Assembly (NCBI RefSeq): GCF_001262605.1
Contig: NZ_LGTC01000001.1
Coordinates: forward strand, 5,280,001 to 5,344,000
Reading direction: 5' to 3'
Source: Pseudobacteroides cellulosolvens ATCC 35603 = DSM 2933
GTDB lineage: Bacteria > Bacillota > Clostridia > Acetivibrionales > DSM-2933
Length of the DNA stretch: 64,000 bases
The position numbers and the translations under genes were made by a program. The notes under the pieces are model-generated. The model ran no database searches, had not been told where the DNA came from, and worked only from the letters and a program-made list of their open reading frames with translations. Shown here one piece after another: positions 51,881-60,106 of this stretch. How positions within the stretch are numbered: the stretch's first letter is position 1; the number at the start of each line of letters is the position of its first letter.

Positions 51881-52771
51881 TTAGACATTCCTTTTTCCAT
51901 ACTTAATATAATGAAGCAGCACTACCGAACCAAGGGTTATTATCATGCATAGAACCATTGCAGGATTAATTTTTTCGTCTAAAATTACCACTCCCAATAA
52001 AACAGCGACAACAGGATTTACATAAGCTGATGTTATAGCCTTTGAAGCAGGCCATTTGCTAAGAACATACATATTACATGAATACCCTGCCACTGATCCG
52101 AAAATTACAAGGTAGGCCAATGCTAAAACTACATCTGTGCTTATGCTTACTTTTTGAACCTCGCCAAGTAAAACTCCCATTATAGTCAATCCCGCCCCTG
52201 CTGTCAGCATTTGTATTCCAATATGGGTTGCGATGTTTCCTGTATACTTTACCCTATTAGAATAAATAGACCCTAAAGACCATAAAAATGCTGCAGTTAA
52301 CACCATCAAGCCGCCTTTAATGTCAATCGAACCTACTCCTGAACCTGAGACAACAAGCATGGCCGTACCCGTAAAGCCCATTATGAGGCAAATCCATCCC
52401 GTAAAGCCTATCTTAGTATCACGTAATACAATTACTTCAATTAAAGCAACAAACAAAGGTGTTACTGATAAAAGCAGAGATGTTATCCCCGAGTGAACCC
52501 ACTGTTCTGCCCACATGACAAGGCCATTGCTTCCCATCAGCATCAAAACACCGGGAATTGCTGATTTAACCACATCTTTACCAGTACTGGGAAACGCCTT
52601 TTTAGTTACTACAGCATATGCCATTACTATAGTTCCTGCAAGCAAAAACCTCATTCCGGCAAACAACTCCGGCGGAAAGCTCCCTACTGCAATCCTCATT
52701 GCCAGATACGTAGATCCCCAAACAATGCATACTGTTATATATGCCAAAATTACTCCCTTTTCATTTTTCAA
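51881..52771 (-). CDS. EamA/DMT superfamily transporter
   Basis: A 296-residue protein with ten hydrophobic segments in two EamA repeats (about 5-135 and 150-288). Typical motifs are VWGSTYLAMRIAV, with FAGMRFLLAG in repeat one and FLWSLGSIYSNR with AYVNPVVAVLLGVVILDE in repeat two. The family exports amino acids and other metabolites; YedA-like proteins are closest in layout. TTG 52771 follows AGGAGG at about 6 bases. The nitroreductase gene upstream on the same strand ends 58 bases before. Confidence 0.92.
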   Translation of the reverse strand: MKNEKGVILAYITVCIVWGSTYLAMRIAVGSFPPELFAGMRFLLAGTIVMAYAVVTKKAFPSTGKDVVKSAIPGVLMLMGSNGLVMWAEQWVHSGITSLLLSVTPLFVALIEVIVLRDTKIGFTGWICLIMGFTGTAMLVVSGSGVGSIDIKGGLMVLTAAFLWSLGSIYSNRVKYTGNIATHIGIQMLTAGAGLTIMGVLLGEVQKVSISTDVVLALAYLVIFGSVAGYSCNMYVLSKWPASKAITSAYVNPVVAVLLGVVILDEKINPAMVLCMIITLGSVVLLHYIKYGKRNV

Positions 52772-52829
52772 ACCTTACCTCCTGCTAAGCCCATTTGATA
52801 CCGTTGTAAAGATTTCTATTAAGGCATGA

Positions 52830-53348
52830 CTAAAAAGAATTATTATGAATTTTTTTATATGGCAAATCATTTAAATCATATGCCTTCTTTTCTTCAGCCG
52901 GATATCCTATTGCTATTATGCACTCTACACTATACTTAGCCGGTATATTCAAAATTTCTTTAATATAACTTTCAGCCGTAACATTATCGGAATGATTTCT
53001 GTCTCTGACTTGGATCCAGCATGACCCCAAATGAAGGGATTGAGCAGACAGCTGAATAATTATAGATGCAATTGACGCATCCTCTATCCATATATCACAA
53101 GCCTCTGAGTCCGCAATAACAACTATCCCCAAAGGTGCTCCTTCTAAAAAGGCTGAGCTGTGATCCCTGCACTGGGAAAGTTTTCTTAAAAGCACCTTGT
53201 CCGTAACAACAATAAACTCCCAAGGCCTTCTTGATCTGGATGAAGGGGAAAGAAGTGCACTTTTTAATATGGTATCTACCTTTTCCTTCTCAATCTCTTT
53301 ATCTTGAAATTTTCTTATACTTCTTCTAGATTTCAACAGTTCAAACAT
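52830..53348 (-). CDS. Nitroreductase family protein
   Basis: A 172-residue FMN-dependent oxidoreductase. The N-terminal signature LLKSRRSIRKFQDKEI is the FMN phosphate contact of the family. LLSPSSRSRRPWEFIVVT and GSCWIQVRDRN follow, with IAIGYPAEEKKAY near the end. It should reduce nitro groups, quinones or similar acceptors with NAD(P)H as a dimer. ATG 53348 has GGGAGG 7 bases upstream; the GTG-like start at 53363 is inside that site. Probably co-transcribed with the EamA transporter. Confidence 0.9.
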   Translation of the reverse strand: MFELLKSRRSIRKFQDKEIEKEKVDTILKSALLSPSSRSRRPWEFIVVTDKVLLRKLSQCRDHSSAFLEGAPLGIVVIADSEACDIWIEDASIASIIIQLSAQSLHLGSCWIQVRDRNHSDNVTAESYIKEILNIPAKYSVECIIAIGYPAEEKKAYDLNDLPYKKIHNNSF

Positions 53349-53481
53349 ATATGTTCCTCCCAAACTATAGGTATACCCCTTTAGTAAAACAATTATGTTA
53401 TTTTACCATTTTATTGTGATTTTGTCACCAAACATATGGAGTTTATCATACATCTTAAGCTTAATTAAATACTTTTACCAA

Positions 53482-53510
53482 TTGCAAAACTTCCAGAAAC
53501 AGTTTATAAT
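53482..53510 (+). promoter_or_regulatory. Promoter of the tRNA-Ala gene
   Basis: TTGCAA (53482-53487), 17-bp spacer, TATAAT (53505-53510); the tRNA begins 15 bases further on. Confidence 0.75.
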
Positions 53511-53525
53511 AGTATTGATAATTAT

Positions 53526-53600
53526 GGGGGTATAACTCAGTGGGAGAGTGCAACACTGGCAGTGTTGAAGTCGAGGGTTCAAGTCCCTCTATCTCCACCA
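53526..53600 (+). tRNA. tRNA-Ala (anticodon GGC)
   Basis: Acceptor stem GGGGGTA/TATCTCC with two G-U pairs. D arm ACTC/GAGT, anticodon stem CAACA/TGTTG with loop CTGGCAG, T arm GAGGG-TTCAAGT-CCCTC. ACCA is encoded at the 3' end. Confidence 0.93.
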
Positions 53601-53607
53601 AACGAAG

Positions 53608-53635
53608 ACTCGTCGTAAAGCCGTCGAGTTTTTTG
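53608..53635 (+). terminator. Terminator of tRNA-Ala
   Basis: ACTCGTCG and CGTCGAGT form a stem with one T-T mismatch, then TTTTTT. Confidence 0.7.
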
Positions 53636-53794
53636 TTTTTCCAATTTTGGGCTATTTTCTTTATATTGCAATTGTAAATTATCCATCCTGTTTAATTCCA
53701 AACATTATACTATTTTATAATCATTTACTATTGTAACTTATTCACCGGAAAATAACTGCAATTATTTCGTCGATTAATAATTTTAGTAAACATG

Positions 53795-53845
53795 TTGACT
53801 AATAATACGCTCTTTACTATAATGGATTTAGACAATATATTGTCT
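53795..53845 (+). promoter_or_regulatory. SigA promoter with 16-bp palindromic operator of the MarR operon
   Basis: TTGACT (53795-53800), 17-bp spacer, TATAAT (53818-53823). A perfect palindrome AGACAATATATTGTCT (53830-53845) covers the transcription start and is a good candidate for the MarR protein encoded 20 bases downstream. The earlier part of the gap after the tRNA shows nothing else. Confidence 0.85.
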
Positions 53846-53864
53846 TTTTGAAAGGAGAATTTAT

Positions 53865-54416
53865 ATGAAATACTTAAAGGAAATTAAAGAATATTCTTTG
53901 ATGCAGCAGATATATGCAATACTATTTTCCCTTGCTAACAAACTTCAGATACAAGGCGATAACCAATTTAAGAATTTAACCTCAAGGCAGTTTATGGCAA
54001 TATTAGCAGTACTACATCTTCCTGAAGATGAAACAACACTAAATAACATTGCCAGAAAGCTAGGTACTTCTAAGCAAAATACAAATGTTCTAATAACTAA
54101 TATAGAAAAGAAAGGTTATATCATAACAATGCCAAGTGTCCGTGATAAACGTGCGATTAATGTCAAGGTCACAGAAAAAGGCAAGCAAATCATACTTGAA
54201 TGTGGCAAAAAGGGAATTGAGTTTTTTGCCAAAGTTTTCCGCGATTTCACCGAAGCAGAATTAGAATTATTATGGAATTTATTAAAAAAGCTGCATGGTT
54301 ATGATGGCGAAGAACATGATGGTTTCGAAGAAGATATTGATTATAAACTTGAAATAAAAGAGGATGAACAAATCAAAGCAATAGAAGAATTCGCTAAACT
54401 AAGAAATAAAATTTAA
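53865..54416 (+). CDS. MarR family transcriptional regulator
   Basis: A 183-residue regulator. The winged helix covers about 40-110: LTSRQFMAILAVLHL, then TTLNNIARKLGTSKQNTNVLI recognition region, then the wing VRDKRAINVKVTEKG. A long acidic C-terminal tail (150-183, DEQIKAIEEFAKLRNKI) exceeds the usual MarR length. AAGGAG lies 7 bases before ATG 53865. The hydrolase gene starts 17 bases after its stop, so they form one operon, probably autoregulated through 53830-53845. The ligand may relate to that hydrolase's substrate. Confidence 0.9.
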   Translation: MKYLKEIKEYSLMQQIYAILFSLANKLQIQGDNQFKNLTSRQFMAILAVLHLPEDETTLNNIARKLGTSKQNTNVLITNIEKKGYIITMPSVRDKRAINVKVTEKGKQIILECGKKGIEFFAKVFRDFTEAELELLWNLLKKLHGYDGEEHDGFEEDIDYKLEIKEDEQIKAIEEFAKLRNKI

Positions 54417-54433
54417 GATAGAGGTTTTATTAT

Positions 54434-55711
54434 ATGAAATTACATGTAGGACCAGTAGTCGGACTTTGCAACGATAAAATAATTATTAATATTTCAGGAT
54501 TACCCCCTTTGGGGAAAGTAAAAATTAGTGCTTCTTTGTGTTTACCATGGGCAAAGAAAACTAAATTTGAATCTTATGCTTGGTTTACCGCTGATTCAGA
54601 AGGCAATGTAGATTTATCAAAACAAAAGCCTGATTCTGGGACATATGATTTTATCGATTCTATGGGACTCATTGTATCCATGAAGATGGTAACTGGAAAA
54701 ATTAAAGATATTGTAGAAAATATATCCCCGGATAATAGTCTTTTCATTGAAATTGTAGCTGAATGCGAAAAATACAGTGTTCGCAAAAAAGTAGAACGAC
54801 TATTTAAAAATCATGATGTTAAAACTGAAAAAGTAGCAGACGGGTTTGTTGGAGAACTATTTTATACCGAAAACTCTAGTAATAAGACAATAGTAGTACT
54901 AGGTGGCTCCGATGGTAATACGGCTGCTCTTTCGCTCATTTCTGCCCAGCTTGCTTCACATGGGTTTAATGCATTATCTGTGGCATATTTCAATTCTAAA
55001 GAATTACCTAAAAAGCTTGCAGAAATTCCACTTGATTATTTTGATAGAGTTTTTCAATGGCTTAACAAAAATCCTATAACAAGCGGTAATGATGTTTATG
55101 TTCATGGAACCTCAAAGGGCGGTGAGCTTGCACTTTTACTTGCTTCAAGGAATCCAATTATAAAAAAAGTAGTTGCATTTGCCCCACATGCATATTGCTT
55201 TCAAGGGCTTAATTATAAGAATGTTTCGTCATGGACATATGGTGGAAAGCCTTTACCTTTCATACGTTTGAAGTATAAAATTTTATTCCTGAATATGTTG
55301 GATTGTCTTATAAAAAACACGCCTTTTGGATACGCTTATACATATAAAACAGGTGTAGATACTGCGACAAATAAAGAAGCCGCTCGTATAAAAATAGAAA
55401 ATGCGAACGCCAATATATTATTATTTGCAGGTGAGAATGATAACATATGGAATGCGTACGACGGATGTGTTGAAATAATGGATACTCTGTCAAAACACAA
55501 TTACAAATACAATTACAACTTTTTTGCATATAAAGATAGCGGACACCCGTTTCCTTCACCTTACATCATACCATTAAGTGTAACACTCAGTATGAAATTA
55601 GCTCCAAGACTTGTTTTCGTTACTGGTGGAACAATAGAAGGAAATGCAAAAGCACAAGTAGATTCATGGAGTAAAACCATTGAGTTTTTTAAAAATTGTT
55701 TACCTTTGTAA
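54434..55711 (+). CDS. BAAT/acyl-CoA thioesterase-like alpha/beta hydrolase
   Basis: A 425-residue protein. Residues 1-115 form a beta-rich N-terminal domain like the one before BAAT hydrolases. The alpha/beta domain carries VVLGGSDGNTAAL (oxyanion area), nucleophile VHGTSKGGELALLLAS with Ser227, acid in LFAGENDNIWNAYDG and His in YKDSGHPFPSP. Animal BAAT has Cys at the nucleophile position; a Ser fits thioesterase or esterase action on acyl-CoA or a drug-like ester. It is coupled to the MarR gene upstream, and the AlkD-like gene follows 15 bases later. Confidence 0.85.
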   Translation: MKLHVGPVVGLCNDKIIINISGLPPLGKVKISASLCLPWAKKTKFESYAWFTADSEGNVDLSKQKPDSGTYDFIDSMGLIVSMKMVTGKIKDIVENISPDNSLFIEIVAECEKYSVRKKVERLFKNHDVKTEKVADGFVGELFYTENSSNKTIVVLGGSDGNTAALSLISAQLASHGFNALSVAYFNSKELPKKLAEIPLDYFDRVFQWLNKNPITSGNDVYVHGTSKGGELALLLASRNPIIKKVVAFAPHAYCFQGLNYKNVSSWTYGGKPLPFIRLKYKILFLNMLDCLIKNTPFGYAYTYKTGVDTATNKEAARIKIENANANILLFAGENDNIWNAYDGCVEIMDTLSKHNYKYNYNFFAYKDSGHPFPSPYIIPLSVTLSMKLAPRLVFVTGGTIEGNAKAQVDSWSKTIEFFKNCLPL

Positions 55712-55726
55712 AGGAGAGTGATAAAA

Positions 55727-56401
55727 ATGACAAAAACCGAGATACTCGCAACACTTTGCGATTTAGGTAACGAAAAACGAAAACAGATGTATATAAAGAA
55801 CGGTGCAAGTGAAAACACTTACGGCGTTTTACTGGGGGAACTGCGGAAACTGGCAAAGAAATTAGGTACAAATCATGAGTTGGCATTAGAGCTTTGGGAA
55901 AGTGGAAATACAGATACACAATGGCTTGCATGTATGATGCTGGATGCAAACAAACTTACGATAGATCAAGTACGAAGTATGGTTTCTCAATTAACCTATT
56001 CCGATATTATTGATAAATTCGTTGGTGAAATTGTATGCAATCACAAGGATGCAGATGTTCTTGCTGAAGAATGGTCAGCTTCGGACAAGGATAACTTAGG
56101 ACGGGCAGGCTGGAAACTGATTGTTCATAAAGTATCCGGCGGTAAATTGACGAATAATGTGTTAGAGGATCTCCTTACAAAGATCGAAGCCGAATTGCAA
56201 ACTGCTCCCCCAGCTAAACAATGGGCGATGAATCATGCTTTGTGTGAAATCGGGATAAGCTATCCCCAATTTACAGAGCGTTGCATAACACTTGGTGAAA
56301 CTCTAGGTGTGTATAGGAACTTGAAAGTTCCGAAGGGCTGTACATCCGCCTACGCACCAAACTGGATTGCGGCAGGTATAAAGAAAAGAAAAAATGATTA
56401 A
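55727..56401 (+). CDS. DNA alkylation repair protein, AlkD-like HEAT-repeat
   Basis: A 224-residue all-helical protein of the AlkC/AlkD family. The helices read NEKRKQMYIKNGASENTYGV, LGELRKLAKKLGTNHELALELW, DTQWLACMMLDANKLT, then WAMNHALCEIGI and a Cys/Lys-rich end. AlkD removes N3- and N7-alkylated purines. I cannot confirm that the catalytic Asp and aromatic residues of AlkD are in place; related family members lack activity. ATG 55727 has AAGGAG 10 bases upstream. It is the third gene of the MarR operon, with a terminator after it. Confidence 0.75.
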   Translation: MTKTEILATLCDLGNEKRKQMYIKNGASENTYGVLLGELRKLAKKLGTNHELALELWESGNTDTQWLACMMLDANKLTIDQVRSMVSQLTYSDIIDKFVGEIVCNHKDADVLAEEWSASDKDNLGRAGWKLIVHKVSGGKLTNNVLEDLLTKIEAELQTAPPAKQWAMNHALCEIGISYPQFTERCITLGETLGVYRNLKVPKGCTSAYAPNWIAAGIKKRKND

Positions 56402-56433
56402 TAAAATTATGAAGAACTTTCTAATAACAAAGG

Positions 56434-56457
56434 CTTGTCAGTAATGGCAAGTTTTTT
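56434..56457 (+). terminator. Terminator of the MarR-hydrolase-AlkD operon
   Basis: CTTGTCA and TGGCAAG pair with one wobble around GTAA, then TTTTTT. Confidence 0.75.
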
Positions 56458-56511
56458 GTTTTGCTTTTTTAGATATACCAAATGACCATTTAATTATTGG
56501 TTGATCCCTTA

Positions 56512-56580
56512 TTGACATAGTCTATTGGAAGTATTATAATTTATTTAGTAGTTTACTAGTTTACTAGTTTACTAACTTAC
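56512..56580 (+). promoter_or_regulatory. Consensus SigA promoter followed by four tandem 8-bp repeats
   Basis: TTGACA (56512-56517), 17-bp spacer and TATAAT (56535-56540) match the consensus exactly. From 56549 come three exact copies of TAGTTTAC and one variant TAACTTAC (to 56580), covering the transcription start. Tandem short repeats at +1 suggest an operator or a slippage-prone leader. Confidence 0.8.
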
Positions 56581-56616
56581 TAATTACTTAATAAAAAATT
56601 GTTAGGAGATAGATTT

Positions 56617-57099
56617 ATGAAAATACCAACTTCTTTAAAACACAAACCAGTTATTGTTTGCGAAAATTATGAAAATGTAGATGGAAGATATGCTTATAAC
56701 ACAGACGCTAAAGGCCTTTCACTAGGATTAGCTCAATGGAATGATCGTGGTAAAGTAGATATTTCTGCTAAAGTGTGGAGGTACACTGGAGAAAAGTGGT
56801 CAAGGCAATCTGAGGAATTACCGCTTCACCGTGTGATAGACTTGGCAATTCTTATATGCAGGACAAAACTATATTTTCAAGAAGAATCTTATAAGCATGA
56901 AAAGTTATACGATACTGAAAAACCTAATGTTGACAGAATCGGAATGCAGGGTGATGCTATGACAGTTGCTGTGTGTACCGATAATGATAAGATTGATGAA
57001 GATATTAAGCTATTCAACCAGGCTCTTAGTAATGACAGCGAGCTTGTGGGTGAGCGTTTGCACACGTTGTCAAGAATATTAAAAGCTATGGGTTATTAG
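56617..57099 (+). CDS. Hypothetical protein, DUF6530-like
   Basis: A 160-residue cytoplasmic protein from ATG 56617, with AGGAG 8 bases upstream. Conserved-looking stretches are IVCENYENVDGRYAYNTDAK, LSLGLAQWNDRGKVDISAKV, WRYTGEKWSRQSEELPLHRV and LHTLSRILKAMGY. I link it loosely to DUF6530, whose function is unknown. It has its own consensus promoter with tandem octamers. No catalytic residues can be assigned. Confidence 0.6.
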   Translation: MKIPTSLKHKPVIVCENYENVDGRYAYNTDAKGLSLGLAQWNDRGKVDISAKVWRYTGEKWSRQSEELPLHRVIDLAILICRTKLYFQEESYKHEKLYDTEKPNVDRIGMQGDAMTVAVCTDNDKIDEDIKLFNQALSNDSELVGERLHTLSRILKAMGY

Positions 57100-57107
57100 A
57101 AAAGTTC

Positions 57108-57277
57108 TTCCTTGGCCTATATATGTTACGAAAAAGAATTTACATTTGCAAATTCAGTTGAATCGTCTGCATTTGCAATATAAAAATGAATTTTTCGTAA
57201 CATATGAATCAAGGAAAGTGTTTTGCAATAATTAAAAATATAAAATGATTTTTACAAAACATATAGAATCAGAAAGG
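57108..57277. repeat. 109-bp inverted-repeat element with a duplicated right end
   Basis: TTCCTTG (57108) and CAAGGAA (to 57216) bound it; ATATGTTACGAAAAA and TTTTTCGTAACATAT are perfect 15-base arms. Inside are two CATTTGCAA copies. The right end recurs in diverged form at 57243-57277 (AAATGATTTTTAC, then AACATATAGAATCA). It lies directly upstream of the GIY-YIG gene. Confidence 0.7.
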
Positions 57278-57284
57278 AGAAAAA

Positions 57285-57641
57285 ATGGATAAGAAAAACC
57301 GTAAAGAACTGCTTGAAAGATTTAAACAAATTAAGACTTATATGGGCGTAATTAAAATAACCAACACTTCCAACGGAAAAATATTCCTAGACTCTTATCC
57401 TAACCTAAAAAATAAATGGTTAAATATTCAGAGTCAATTGGATATAGGTAGGTTTCCTAATTTACAATTACAAAAGGAATGGAGCGAACTTGGGGCAGAG
57501 GCCTTTGCCTATGAAGTGCTGGAAGAAAAGGAAGCAGATGAAGTTACTGATGTGAAATGGGAGCTTAAGAAAATGAAAAAGCTGTGGTTGGAAAAATTAA
57601 AACCATTTGGAGATAAAGGATATAACAAGCCTATAGAGTGA
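57285..57641 (+). CDS. GIY-YIG nuclease family protein
   Basis: A 118-residue protein. The core MGVIKITNTSNGKIFLDSYP corresponds to the GIY-YIG strand pair, here in the variant form GVIKI with NKWLNIQSQL after it. The tail EWSELGAEAFAYEVLEE is conserved in small clostridial and bacillar members. The classical catalytic Arg and Glu are not obvious, so nuclease activity is uncertain. ATG 57285 follows AAAGGAGA. An inverted-repeat element lies directly upstream. The protein ends with GDKGYNKP, a familiar end for this group. Confidence 0.8.
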   Translation: MDKKNRKELLERFKQIKTYMGVIKITNTSNGKIFLDSYPNLKNKWLNIQSQLDIGRFPNLQLQKEWSELGAEAFAYEVLEEKEADEVTDVKWELKKMKKLWLEKLKPFGDKGYNKPIE

Positions 57642-57656
57642 CCTCAAAGCATAAAT

Positions 57657-57685
57657 AAAGACTCACCGTAAAAGGCGAGTCTTTC
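57657..57685. terminator. Bidirectional terminator
   Basis: AAAGACTC-ACC and GGC-GAGTCTTT pair around GTAAAA, between the convergent GIY-YIG and CotF-like genes. Confidence 0.8.
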
Positions 57686-57698
57686 CTAAATATTTTGC

Positions 57699-58265
57699 CT
57701 ATTGTATGACTGCACTTGACTCAGGAACAGCTTTGTATATACTTGCTATAGTGCCTAAAGTTTCGGCAGGAGCAGCTTCTAATGGATAATATCCTTTTGA
57801 TACCATCCACTGCCAAACATCATAAGCATGGTGCGAGCTCATTTTAAATGCATCCTCAAGGAATGTACGAATCTCCGGGTTGCTGGCTTCCATAGCCGCC
57901 CATGCATATTCACGTCCAGCTCTTTTTAATGTTAATAGATAGGCTGTAGCAATTTCCCGGTCGTCCAGTTGCTGTACATCGGTTCTTGGGGTAATGGATT
58001 TTGCATTGGTTTTGGATTGAGTAAAATTGTCAATAATTTTAGTCATTTCCGGCACTGGAAGTCCTGTTTTAGCTCCGCTCGTCCTGCTCAGGTACTCAAC
58101 TTTTGTATTATAGTCCTTGATATGATATGGAAAATGCTTTTCTATGAGGGACTTAAGCTGTGGGTCTTTTACCTGATTTAAAAAAAGTGCCATATTTGTA
58201 ATTGAATTAACACAGCTTAAAGTAAGCTCGTGTAAGTCATGTGCTTCGTGTGCAGCAAGTTGCAT
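57699..58265 (-). CDS. Spore coat protein F (CotF)-like
   Basis: A 188-residue helical protein of the coat F/ferritin-like group. The N-terminal part MQLAAHEAHDLHELTLSCVN and the C-terminal part LTLKRAGREYAWAAMEASN, followed by HAYDVWQWMVSKGYYPLE, match the CotF pattern (last word KGYY or NGYY). Members sit in the inner coat of spores. ATG 58265 has AGGAGGT upstream. It is probably expressed late in sporulation, though no SigK promoter could be seen with confidence. Confidence 0.88.
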   Translation of the reverse strand: MQLAAHEAHDLHELTLSCVNSITNMALFLNQVKDPQLKSLIEKHFPYHIKDYNTKVEYLSRTSGAKTGLPVPEMTKIIDNFTQSKTNAKSITPRTDVQQLDDREIATAYLLTLKRAGREYAWAAMEASNPEIRTFLEDAFKMSSHHAYDVWQWMVSKGYYPLEAAPAETLGTIASIYKAVPESSAVIQ

Positions 58266-58335
58266 GTTATTTACCTCCTAATTATTTTTCCTATTTATAT
58301 TTTGTAAGACAAGAACCCTTTATTCAAAAAATATC

Positions 58336-58742
58336 TTAATTAAAACCTTTTAATATTTCAATTGCATCATCAATTTGCTGAAGTAAAGGTTCATTCCGAA
58401 CGCAAGCAATCTGTATATTGCATTTGTTCATGGGAATAAGTATCTTTCTTGCCCGCTTTCTGCTATAGCCTTTGCCATATTAGGCGTAAGTTCGCCCAGC
58501 ATTGAATTTGCGGCTATAATCCCTATTGGACCTATTATAACATCAACTTTTGAAGAGCAAAAAACAATAGAATTCTCTCCAGATGCACACTCATCTGCAC
58601 CTGCCTTGAGCATGAGAGATGCCGCTAAAGCATTTGTACCCAATGCAAGAATTTCTATATGATTCTCAAATACAATCCTAAGCTTTTCTACAATGGCCTT
58701 TCCCATGCCGCCGCCCTGTCCGTCAATTACTGCAACTCTCAT
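58336..58742 (-). pseudogene. DUF3842-like gene with a one-base frameshift
   Basis: The first 100 codons read MRVAVIDGQGGGMGKAIVEK, then ILALGTNALAASLMLKAGA, then IIGPIGIIAANSMLGELTP, a DUF3842 protein with a Rossmann-like GQGGG start. The frame then ends early at 58428 with RYLFP. In the next frame it continues naturally as ILIPMNKCNIQIACVRNEPL, then LQQIDDAIEILKGFN and a stop at 58336. Adding one A near the GAAAGA run (58444-58449) restores a full-length protein of about 135 residues. Function of the family is unknown. Sequencing error, true mutation or slippage cannot be told apart here. Confidence 0.8.
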
Positions 58743-58766
58743 ATTTATTCCTCCAACCGCTTAAGT

Positions 58767-59198
58767 TTACATATCGCAATTTTTACATTTATCACATAGC
58801 CCAAACATTTCAAGCTTGTGGCCTTTGATTGTAAAACCCAACCTTTCCTCCAACTCCCTTTCATATTCCTCAAGGGGACATCCATCTACGGAAAGCATCT
58901 TTCTGCATTTAATACATAAAAGGTGATGCTTGTGCTCCATGCTGTTAATTTCATAAAGTCCTTTATTCTCATCAGTTACACTGGTCTTAACCACTAAATT
59001 TTTTCCAATTAAAGTGTCCAGAACTCGATAAACAGTCGAAAGACTTATGGATACGCCCTGTTCCTTAAGCTTTAAATAGATTGTCTCTGCAGTCACAGGC
59101 TGTCCGCTCTCTTCAATAACCTCAAGAATTGAATTTCTATGTTTGGTATTCCTTAAATTTTCTTTTTTTAATAAATCCCTGTAATCCTTAATATCCAA
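58767..59198 (-). CDS. Fur family metal-responsive regulator
   Basis: A 143-residue Fur-family protein. The winged helix (about 15-85) has RNTKHRNSILEVIEE, AETIYLKLKEQGVSISLSTV and YRVLDTLIGKNLV. The metal-binding part has HKHHLLCIKCRKML (His pair and first CxxC) and GLCDKCKNC (second CxxC) for structural zinc. Start is TTG 59198. It lies 65 bases downstream of the ZnuABC-type genes, so it likely controls metal import; Zur-like or PerR/Mn-type cannot be separated by eye. Confidence 0.92.
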   Translation of the reverse strand: MDIKDYRDLLKKENLRNTKHRNSILEVIEESGQPVTAETIYLKLKEQGVSISLSTVYRVLDTLIGKNLVVKTSVTDENKGLYEINSMEHKHHLLCIKCRKMLSVDGCPLEEYERELEERLGFTIKGHKLEMFGLCDKCKNCDM

Positions 59199-59263
59199 AG
59201 CTCATACACCCTTCCTAAAGATACCTCACTGTAAAGATATGTATCAGTCCGTTAGTCATTACT

Positions 59264-60103
59264 TTAATCAAACCTTTTCCTGTAAATAAATGTCGCAAAG
59301 AATATCATTGCAGAAATCAATACAATAGTAGCACCAGAAGCTGTCTCAATATAGTAAGACGCAATTAATCCAGAAATTCCGGATAGTACGGAAATTACGA
59401 TTGCCCATACATGGTATTGCCTCTGATTCTTCGCTATGTTTCTTGCAGCTGCTGCAGGTAAAACCAAAAATGAGTTTATTACCAAAAGCCCGATCCAGGA
59501 CATTGATACCGTAACCACAACTGCAATAACCATGCTGAATATAAGCTCATTCCAAAAAGTATGTATTCCCCTGCTTCCTGCAAGAGATGGATTTACGCTT
59601 ACAACCATGAGCTTATTGAATATTACAATCCATAATATAGCAATAAAAGCAAGAACTATCCAAAGTAATAATATTTCACTTGGAAGAATGCTTAATATGT
59701 CACCGACAAGATATGTCATTGCCTTTCCAAAACTTTTACCACCGGAGGTCTGTATGAAAATACCCAAAGCAATTGCTGTTGAAGAAAAAACCCCTATTAC
59801 TGTATCACTTGCCATTCTGCTCCTGTGTTTTATAACTGCAATTCCTATTGAAAATAAAATAGAAAAAATAACTGCAGACCAAAGAGGCTGAACCAGGCCC
59901 ATCATACCCCCAATGGCTACACCGGTAAATGCTCCATGCCCTAATGCATCAGAGAAAAATGCCATCCTGTTATTTACAACCATTGTTCCTAAAATACCAA
60001 ACACAGGTGAAATGAGGATAACTGCCAGTAGGGCATTTTTCATAAATGCATGTCCAGTCCATTCTAATGGAAGTATTTCTATAATACTATACCAAATATC
60101 CAT
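59264..60103 (-). CDS. Metal ABC transporter permease (ZnuB/MntB family)
   Basis: A 279-residue protein of the ABC-3 family with eight or nine membrane spans. Diagnostic text is ALLAVILISPVFGILGTMVV, then RMAFFSDALGHGAFTGVAIG near the cytoplasmic loop, and SMSWIGLLVINSFLVLPAAA with ARNIAKN at the coupling helix. It forms the membrane channel for Zn2+ or Mn2+. ATG 60103 follows GGGGGGAG. It lies 3 bases after the ATPase stop and is translationally coupled. Confidence 0.95.
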   Translation of the reverse strand: MDIWYSIIEILPLEWTGHAFMKNALLAVILISPVFGILGTMVVNNRMAFFSDALGHGAFTGVAIGGMMGLVQPLWSAVIFSILFSIGIAVIKHRSRMASDTVIGVFSSTAIALGIFIQTSGGKSFGKAMTYLVGDILSILPSEILLLWIVLAFIAILWIVIFNKLMVVSVNPSLAGSRGIHTFWNELIFSMVIAVVVTVSMSWIGLLVINSFLVLPAAAARNIAKNQRQYHVWAIVISVLSGISGLIASYYIETASGATIVLISAMIFFATFIYRKRFD

Positions 60104-60106
60104 CAA

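Noticed and set aside
52820..52845. Another R2 end (TTAAGGCATGACTAAAAAG) at the nitroreductase stop
   Set aside because: Only about 11 bases match the R2 end exactly and the rest of the element is absent; it overlaps coding sequence, so chance cannot be excluded.
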